Part shown: positions 54,863 to 64,000 of the stretch, piece after piece | Numbering within the stretch: position 1 is the stretch's first letter | How the letters are laid out: the number at the start of each line of letters is the position of its first letter | Source: Ciona savignyi | Lineage: Eukaryota > Chordata > Ascidiacea > Phlebobranchia > Cionidae | NCBI GenBank assembly: GCA_000149265.1 | Contig: CH002886.1 | Location: 243,644-307,643, forward strand | Direction: 5' to 3' | Length of the DNA: 64,000 bases | The notes under the pieces: model-generated | The model's input: only the letters and a program-made list of their open reading frames with translations | What the model was told of the DNA's origin: nothing | The model's database searches: none | Position numbers and translations under genes: made by a program

Positions 54863-57800
54863 CACTTAATATTACACAATAAACTCGTTCTCGATTGATG
54901 GTACAACTAACTTTTTAGGTTAGACTCTTCGTTATTTTGCCTGAAAGCTGTTTCGTTGCGACGACAAACTATTTCACGTTGTCACTTGCAACATCTCCAC
55001 CAAGGTCGCTATAAAACTGCACGCCGCCTCACGTACTTCTGTTGCTTCAAACTTGCGACCGGTAAATAAGTTTAAATATAAACACTGCCTCAGTTCGACT
55101 ACATGCCAACGCGCTTGCTAACCGTGATCCTTATTTACGGTACACATTATACTCCGTTTATTACCCAAATTATTCCTGGGGTTTCTGGCAGTTTGTGCTA
55201 CAGTACAGCACGAGACAGCGCTACATCAAGTGGCTGTAAGTTTTATTTAATGCTTGAAATTGACACTTAGAGAGATTTTGCATAAGTTTAGTCAAAAATC
55301 CGATTTTAATTGAAGGAATACCTCAGGTGTGTCGGTATACTCTCTTAGCTCTAGATCGCATTTCAGATAATACCGTTCAGCCAAGATTTCTGGCGGTACT
55401 TTAGCGGAGATTTTTCTACTCGGAACTTGCCGGCTATTATATGATAAACAATGTTCCAGGTAAATTCGCATACCTTTTCGCTATGTTCGTAATTAGTTTT
55501 ACTGGTTACAATTTAAATCATGAAAAAATGTAAGTACGCACTGCAGTACAACAGTATTTTATGTTATATCAGAAATGATATCATCAAGGGTAAATTGACA
55601 CTATATATATTCATTGATTTTTTTAGGGTAAATTGACACTATGTATGCGATTTTCATTTTTTAGTAATTGATCGTAAAAAACAGATTTTGGAAAGATATC
55701 AATCATAATTTTTTTTTAGTTTTCAAGTAATTAATTAGGTGGTTTAACTATATACCTTTATTTGAATCGTCAGTTATCCAATAATCTGGCAGCTGCTTTT
55801 GGCAAAACTTAAAAATCCTGATTGACAAATTTTCGTTTACCGGTAAACCTTCACACTAATCGATGATAAGCGAAGCATTTCAGGCCTGGGTAATTACTGT
55901 GTTGTATAATCTTCGCACTGTAAACTACTGAGCTGCCTCGTAGTCAACACTGGCTGTTTACTATACGGTTTGACTCCGATGCGGATCTCTTGGTGCTTTT
56001 TATTTCTTCACCTTCTTCCATCCCCAGGTGTTTCTCTCACCTTGTCCCGGCCTGTGATACGGCCAATTGGACCTGATCTCATTTAACGACGAATATTTGA
56101 AATACATATTTCCTCTTCACTTAACACGGCGTAAAGTTAATTTCGATACATAACTATATATCATACAGCGAAAACAAAGAGATATACAGGTATAATAATT
56201 AGTACAATTACTTCACACGCGACATCTGTATTACAACATAAAAGAGGGTTCCACGTTGGAAAAATAATCACGTCTCGTGTTTAAGGTATATCGACACACG
56301 ACAAAGACAACTTGTTTATAACGATAGAAGCGGTTTATATTCGATGTTTCCGCTTGGCGTAAACAATCACCAGCGTCGAATATCGCTGCAAACCGTCATG
56401 GACCGCGCGATGTCCGACTGTGGTGTGGTATCGCTTGCTTTGTATTTTTATGATGAACCCCGGGTTCTCATTCCTGTTAGTTGTTCGATGTTATTCCTTT
56501 TGTCCTAATCTTGATTGCTAAGAAATATCCACAATAAAACCAATGCATACTGGAGAATCAGCCCATTTTCATATTAAAAGGTACCGCCATACTTCTTAAC
56601 AGTAGAACTTTATATTATCTTCACAATTCACTAGAGTAACAATGTGCATATTGTAATAAAATATATTTAGGCTAAAAAGAGTTAAAGTGTTAATTTATTA
56701 CACTGTTACGTCCAAGTGTATTTGCTTAAAAATGGTATTTTCTTTTTAAAGGACATATATTTATTGGTAGACGTTACTTTTTGTTCTCTTCAACTATAAA
56801 GTTGCAGTCGCTGCCGCTAGATTTACCATATAGTTCGATATTATTCTTAATTGTATCCTATATATATGAAACATACCGTTATTAAATATATCTCTATGAT
56901 AGCGTTGTTTAATTTATTACGATTTTTTTTAATTAGCACTATCAGTGTTCGAAAGGACACGCATTTTAGGTTAAAGATATATAAAGAAGGGAGAAACGGC
57001 GACAGGCGACAGTCTTAAAAGCACATTATGATTAAAAATTAGAATTTAAGTTTAATGGACCAATGCAATATAACGGCTTTATAATGTATAATGGAAATAT
57101 GCTTCGTACCACGTGACTCTTCACTTTGATATTCATCAGTCTCACGATTACCAGTTTTACACGTTGTTCCATGTTTTAGACAGTTGAGTTTGTTTCATAT
57201 TACTATCGGGATATAATCGATTGAATTGGAATATACATTTTTTTAAAGTCAATATCTACACAATGAATGACATATTAATACATTATTTTTTTTAAACTAC
57301 AGTATATTATACATACGATTTTTGTAGGCAACATTGTATATTTGTTGTTACATATCTGTGGTTTTTGACGTAATCTATATTTTTATGACATCAAAATCTC
57401 TGACATCACGACACAAGAAAGTAGTATGGCGAATTTCCAACCAACTATGATTGAAAATAGCAATGCAGTTCAAACCAACCTAAATGACTGGCATTTTCCG
57501 TTTACTATTGGAGCCAAACTGGACAGTTTGACAAACATACGAATTCGCTGCGAATTTTGCTCTTATAGAAAAAAACAATCACGTTTTATAGGAAATTAAC
57601 ATAAATCTGTTCTGGCTTTTTTTAACGAAATAACTGTTCAGATAATAAATTGCCAAAATGTCGCAAAATTAATCAACCTGTTTTTCCTTCCCTGTGAATA
57701 AAGGCATGGAAATTTCCACAATAGGTAACGGTTTAGAACAAGTCATTGACAGACAAATAGCGTTATGACGTACCACCATCCATCTGCAATCGCAACCTCA

Positions 57801-60800
57801 CGTATTTCGTCAGCAAGTTTCTTCAGTTCAATCTCATGGGTTTTGTTGAAATCAATAAACCGTATTGGTAAATATTAAAATCTCACTAACACATTAACAG
57901 TTTGCCTTCTGTTTGGAGTGAATATTATAGCGACACCGTGTGAGCGAGTATTGGAACGGCTGCGAAACTCGGAGCTTAGTGTTTTCATTAGCGGTTAAAA
58001 CAGACAAAGATATTGTTAGATTAGTACAAGACAGACTGCAGCATATTCTTATTATTTTCTTTAAATCTAGCCGAGATCTCTCGGTAATCTGCAATTACCA
58101 TCCCGTCGCTTAAATCTGCTCAATTTCGAGTAGCAGTCGTCCATTTAAGTGCTATTATATTGTTATTTCACTAATGTCTTGTAAATAACGCCTTTTATCA
58201 ACCCCGCTTAGCTGAACAGTGTATTCACGTAACCGCTTGGATGGCACGCATCGACTGTGCATCCCACATTTATTTATTTAATGTTGTCCCATTAGATCGC
58301 AAGGGGACCGGATCAGATTCGTTTCTATTAATTTTTTAAAAATTAATGTCCTTGTTTTGAGTAAAAGCGCCCGGTTGTCCGCTGCTATTGTTTTTATGTA
58401 AATAGAATGGATTTTCGCCAAAACACAGATCTGCCCACGACTGGCACATGCCGTCCATGATTCCGAATGAAGACATTGTATTACATGTCTAGTATACATG
58501 ATATGTAAATTAACTTGTTTTAACTCTGTCGTATTCTTGAAGGGATTTTGTAATCTCTTGTTGAAAGGTTTTTACTTTTACTAACTTATTGTCAAATGAT
58601 TTTTAAACGTTTTTAATGGTTGTACCAAAAAACCTTACGCGCATAGCAACTATGTGTAATTTTAATTTAAAAATGTGAAACGCAGCTTTTTATCCCAAAG
58701 ATGTAACACGCGTCCTCAATACCACTTTTGCCACCTCTTTAGCACAAGAAGTTTAAAAACTTGTGTTTTCCATTTACAATTCCCGGCTTATATTGTGATA
58801 ATTTTCCATCTCATTAAATATTAGCAATGTCTACATGATTAGAACCCGGGATTATTAGCGCACCGTAGCGCCCTATATTGATAGAGCACCAGGAACCTAG
58901 CGACGTCCATTAAAAGATTTTACTTTGTTGTCATCACAAAGTAACGTCGTAGGAAATGGATTCGCCGCCGAATGCGAGATCCCGCCCAACCGCCCTACAC
59001 CGCCCATTCTCTGCACTCTGTTGTCATCCATAACACTGCGACGCTGGGAAAGCTGAATAATCCATACACCTAATTGTGTGTCCTTCTGTTTAGGGGCGAC
59101 TTTCTTAATGCACAGCGGCGGTGATTAGGCTGAAAGTAAATTGAATTCAGCGCCGTTTCCCCCACTTTACATGGGTTGCCCAGCCTCCATCAACATTACT
59201 AATCATGAGGGACTTTTTGCGCTGATGTAATTTATTTATACTGCCACCACTAGTCAATTTACACTTTGTTACAACTTGTAATCCCCATTCATTTATTTGA
59301 TAAAACATTCTCCTAATCTTACATGTGACTATAAAGGGTGTTGGAAGTACCCCACTAATCCCCCACCCAATCACTTAACATCAGTCGACTTAATTGACCA
59401 AACAAGGGAATTTTTTAACGTCGCATCGCGGTGTTGTCGATTGGGAGTCATTATTTATTCACCAGTGTACCTTTTGCAAAATGTGTTTGTGTCTGGCCAT
59501 TGCAATATAACAAGGTTTCTTTTTGATTCTCACCCCGGCAACTAAAATTTTCGTTTGTGTTCTTTAAAAAGTAAAAAAAAACAAGCCTTACTTGATCCAT
59601 TAAATTAAAATAAGTCATTTTTATATTACAGCATTAACTAAAAATTAACAGACTACAACGCCCGAACCGACACGACTATGCGCACGTGATATTCTGGCTG
59701 TTGCCGATGTGGCATCGATTGTGTTTTCATCACCGCCGCAAGGGTAAATATGAACACGATATCGCAACCGTTAACAACCGCTGTTTAATAAAAACTTTTT
59801 GTATAGAATTTTTTTAAAACTAGGCATTAGTTTAACGTTAAACTGACTGAATTCCGTTGGCAATTATGTGTTGAAAGCTGTGGATTGTTGATTAATTCAA
59901 CAAGTACTTGTGTTGCAAACATGCGATGGGAATTCCTCAGGGTGGTAAAAGGCGCCAACATTGCACCATATGTTTATAACTGTTGGGTGAAAGAATTAAA
60001 ATGTTGTGTAAATTTGCGCTTTTGTCCAATGCTTTGGCAATTCGGGCCTCCATTCCAAATGTCTGGGAAACTTTCTCGTGTTTGGATTACCATCAGTCGT
60101 CACCACAAAATAATTCCAACGAATTTAGGCCAAATTTGCTTTAAATTAATTCTTTTGTATTTTTGCAAATAAAGTTATTATAATTCTTCTGTGTGGATCA
60201 AAACAGTGATGGCGGTTTTCATATTTAAGTAAAAGATAAACTTATCTGGTGTTATAGTTTGTGTACAAATAGCTAGTTATGCCTCCCATGCATTCCGTTT
60301 GTTTTGAATGCATTGTAGGATATAATGCACGCCAACTACAACCGCATGAACCGCTTAGTATATGCTTTTAGGATCCTCGCAAAGGTTATTCAAATAGCTC
60401 CGAAGTTTAAAATCAACCCCGAGCTTCGTTCTATCCATAATTGCTCATCCTAACACCCGTAGCCTCGGTGTCACGTAACATGAAATAGTATCAGTCAGTG
60501 TTTGCTTGCATAGCAACCGTTGGGAGGTATCAGATCCGGCGAGTCCAACGTCTTGCGTCTGTTGCTTCCTTCCATGCTTTGTCCTTCTTGCCACCGCCAA
60601 CATTCCGCTTAATTAAGTCCTGTGAATACAGTTCGTAATGAAATGAATGACTCCCCGACTTGGCATCTTAGTAGAGTCGGTGCCGGATGGCGTTACTCAC
60701 CTGGCCACCTGGATTCATCATACTTGGCCCGCGAATTTGAGGGGGAGGTATCTAATTGCTCGTCACGCTATATTCGGGGCAACGAATTGAGCCGAACGCG

Positions 60801-63800
60801 GTTAGACCTTATTACTGTTTACTGATCCCATCACGAGCCCGGCACTTACCGGTGGGGAAGCCAGCCAACATGTCACCCCCCGCCCGCTCTTCTATTTTCA
60901 CTAGTTACCAACTTCAAGGAGGGAGCTGCGAGCCTGAGCTTTTTGTGTTGGCTCTGCGGCCTCGCTGTGCGCTCGTATGGATCGAAGAGGAAAATTTTGG
61001 CAACGGCGAGGTTTCGAGTTCTAATGTTGAGCAAACAAGGTATGGGGTGGAAGTCGGGATGGATGTCGCAAACTACGATGGATTGATGGGGTGGGGAGCA
61101 CGCATGCGAAACTAGCATCTCATCATGACGAAAAAACTCATTTTAACAAACTCGCAATCCGTTCATTAGCTTCCCGGCAGACTGTAAAGCCTACTTAGCA
61201 GCCTCCGGTGGGCAACAAAACTGTGGGAACAAGAGAACACTGGCGTCCCTGTGTCGAACAACACTTGATTACTTCATCTGACATGCAACTACTATTTTGC
61301 GCAACAATTCACTTGGCCTTGTTGACGAGTTCATAATGTCAGTTTTTTCATAAATTTTGTTCGAACAGACTGAATCAACCGATACTCAATTTGTACTAAT
61401 AATTAACCCTTGCCTACCATGGCCCAAATACCGCCCTTGCCGATAACGCGCCGAATAACAAGCATATTGTTGACACTAAACATCATAATTATTTACCGAT
61501 TCTCGGGATCTGTTTGTTCCGCTATATATTTAGAGATGTATCAATTCTGGCGTGTGCCCGCCACTGTTTCGATGCATAATATTGACTGTATATAAATGTT
61601 GCCAAGTACGTTTGTTTTCAAATTCTTGACTGTGCTTAATATATTGTTGATAGGTACAATTATGGAGGTTGTTAGCCGCAAAATTGCTGCAACATTTTAT
61701 GATATTTATGTAAACAAATCATGATGAATTGCTCTGTTGACTGAAAATATAAGTGAACTCCGGCAGCGTGTCTTGGTTTGGAGTAAAACACGAGGTTCAC
61801 ACAAAAAAGTAGATAAAACTAAAAAAACTAGTATATTTTAATTGGTAACTGTGGTTAACTACATCGTGTTTAACTGTCGATGATGATATTGTAACCACAG
61901 TCCATACAATGCTGCGGAGAATCTACGGCAGTGCATTTTAAATAACGGTGAACAAACTATACATAACAAATGCCATAATCACTTGCCAACAAATTTATAG
62001 TAGGACCAACTTTTTTAGTTTCGAAAGTTTTTTCTTTGACGTGCTCTCTCAAACAAAATGGCGGATAAAGCTTTGCTTAAAACTTTTGCGCGGACCAACA
62101 AACTCGCAGATGGTGGCCGCTGGTCTTGGACCCGGCTAATCAAATTTTACAGAAAAATTTATGCTTTGGTCGACAGCTCATTGCTCGTAGAGCGGCTGCC
62201 TACGTTAATAGAGCAATAACTAATGCGTGTTGACAGTACCTAATCGATCAGAATTACAAATTAGCCGAACTCGTGAAAAACACAATCCCCCTCAATATTT
62301 AAACGTTCAAATACGTTTACACGAAAACAGCACGGTTTGCACCGCAGTGCCACACATGTTACCTGTGGAATCGAAATGTATACGCCCGTCGCGGCCAGCA
62401 CCTTCGCATATCAGGACGCCCGGACGTGGTAGGTTCTGTTCGTGATTTCTATCTTTGACCTCCCCCGAACTCCAGTCGTTGTTCCCGATTGGTTCGCCAA
62501 CGGTTAAATTGTACAGGGCTGTACACATTATAGATAAAGCACACATCGGCCCAATTTATTAATATTCACGCATAGTAGAAAAATGTGCCGGTAATTATAT
62601 ACATAACATAAATATGAACTTGGTCACGAATCCAGTGGTTTTCGGTTGGAAACCATGGCTGGTTATTACTAAAATTGCATTTTTATTGCATACAAGGCTT
62701 TAGTTCGATCCTATAATTTGTAGCGTGCTAATATAATGTATAATAATCCAGCGGTCATATAGAAATATTAAAGGTAATTAAGCTAAGATGGCTGCGAACA
62801 TGACATGGAAACTTGGTGAACCGGTGTTTATTTTTATCTGTTGATCTATCAACAATACGGCTCCAATAGATTGCAGTTTCGAGAAGTCGCTACAGGTCGC
62901 CCGAATGATCATGTCTGCTGCAATTTGAACATTGGATATCGTTTAAAAGACGTGGAAGCATTTAAATTTGAAAATGTTTACCAAGCGTAGAAGCAACGAA
63001 TATCAAGTAACACGTTTGTCATTAATTTATAATTTTTCTCGCGTAGATTCGAGCACAAGTTGTCATAATAAGCTGTCTTGGTTAAGCAGATTACGCTAAG
63101 CTATGTTGGTGGGACGCGCATAACGTTCCAACGTTCATGTTTACGGCAAGGCAGCCCGCGGTTGCCGTGCTCCGGGCATATCACGAATTATGACGCTCAC
63201 GAAGCATGCCCGACAAGATGCAGTCAAGAGATAAAACTCCGAGAATGCGGTTGCCGCAACCGGGTTGCAATCTGCAAGAAAACTGTCAAAATTACCATCG
63301 ATATGTCGTTAATACGTCGGTATTGAAATTCCATCGGCCTCGTTCGATGTGCAGCGCCATAACGATGGTAAATACAAACAGGAAATCGAAATGGTGTTAA
63401 ATGCTTTTATCTCCCTCTCACACAAACAAATATTACTATGCGCAGGAAATGTGGCGATATATGGCGTGAAACGTTTGTATTTGTTGCCCAACAAGGGTGT
63501 CTTTGTTGCGACAACTGCTTTTATGATGTTCAATCTGATGCCCTTTCCTCTTTATATCACAGATGCGTATTGCTGTACAGAAAATCCACAATATGGTCCA
63601 TCCAATCTTGTATTGCATGCGTCGCAACAATGTTGTTCTGGTTGCTGGCAATTTAGGCACAAATAATAATTAAAACCACAGTATTTACCAGCAGCGGGAT
63701 TTATAATTTATTACTCGTCGAAAGTTTGACTATCAATCACGACAATCTCTTAATCGCCGCCATACCTGGAAGAGCTACGTCATCCAGGCTTCGTGCACAG

Positions 63801-64000
63801 GGTTGCGACCTTGCCCAGTGGCCGCGGCATCAACGGATTAAAACTGCCGAGAATTCTTGGTCAGCGTGTTTTAACTGAGATTAATCACGGAATTGTTTGG
63901 GTAATGCGCACGTGTGCAAAGACGGGCAAGGAAGGAGCGATAAGAGAGATAATAATCGGTAAAATACAACATTATATACCGTCGATCAGCTTTTAGCAGC
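54863..64000. other. Long gene-free region upstream of FoxI
   Basis: About 9.1 kb without a frame that I can tie to a protein family. The longest frames (119 codons at 60756-61115, 105 at 63349-63666, 82 Cys-containing codons at 63078-63326) lack splice context and similarity. No copy of the main SINE is evident, unlike the rest of the window. A short direct repeat GGGTAAATTGACACTAT occurs at about 55588 and 55627. The area around 60600-61130 is more GC-rich. This is the natural place for FoxI regulatory DNA (inference). Confidence 0.45.

Noticed and set aside
60756..61115. 119-codon frame in the region upstream of FoxI
   Set aside because: Sits in a locally GC-rich segment with no recognisable domain, splice partner or promoter.
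63078..63326. 82-codon frame with a CPTRC, CGC, CKK cysteine pattern
   Set aside because: The cysteine spacing matches no family I know, there is no signal peptide and no partner exon.
1..64000. CRISPR arrays, bacterial operons, rRNA genes, intact tRNA genes
   Set aside because: No regular repeat-spacer array, ribosome-binding-site pattern or complete RNA gene was seen; the window is animal nuclear DNA.

Overview
The window looks like AT-rich nuclear DNA of an invertebrate chordate, most likely an ascidian tunicate of the Ciona type. This is an inference from compact multi-exon genes with animal protein families, tRNA-derived SINEs, hAT-type elements, and splice-acceptor-like sites a few bases upstream of several start codons, as expected where spliced-leader trans-splicing occurs. 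No bacterial-style operon is present. Positions 27582-28302 are an assembly gap.

Six protein-coding genes can be supported; exon joins were derived by hand from reading frames, GT/AG sites and family conservation. (1) An SLC6 Na+/Cl- coupled transporter, + strand, 14 exons, 6928-14959, 589 aa. (2) An OCIA-domain protein, - strand, single exon, 16508-17275, 255 aa, convergent with (1). (3) MAK16, the 60S ribosome-biogenesis factor, + strand, at least 8 exons, 24088-29484, interrupted by the gap. (4) A CACUL1-like cullin-domain protein, + strand, 8 exons, 30650-35319, 291 aa, with a TATA box. (5) KCTD9, a BTB plus pentapeptide-repeat protein, + strand, 11 exons, 43478-49141, 395 aa. (6) A FoxI forkhead transcription factor, - strand, two exons, 54794-49742, 561 aa, convergent with KCTD9 and followed (5' side) by about 9 kb without a recognisable gene.

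Between and inside the genes the window is crowded with mobile DNA. One tRNA-derived SINE family of about 290 bp has around twenty full or partial copies; a second tRNA-like family sits at 1549-1869. A 6.8-kb Ty3/Gypsy LTR retrotransposon (36003-42792) with near-identical LTRs and a TACG target duplication has landed inside an older SINE, and its coding region carries several breaks. Two hAT-like elements with perfect 8-bp target duplications (17554-18606 and 46813-46983), two inverted copies of a palindrome-ended MITE (31425-31783, 43929-44306), and a 950-bp TA-flanked inverted-repeat element (21781-22730) whose unoccupied sister site lies 1.8 kb away in a tandem duplication complete the picture. 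The genes have unrelated housekeeping, transport, ubiquitin-related and developmental roles; nothing indicates that they form one pathway.
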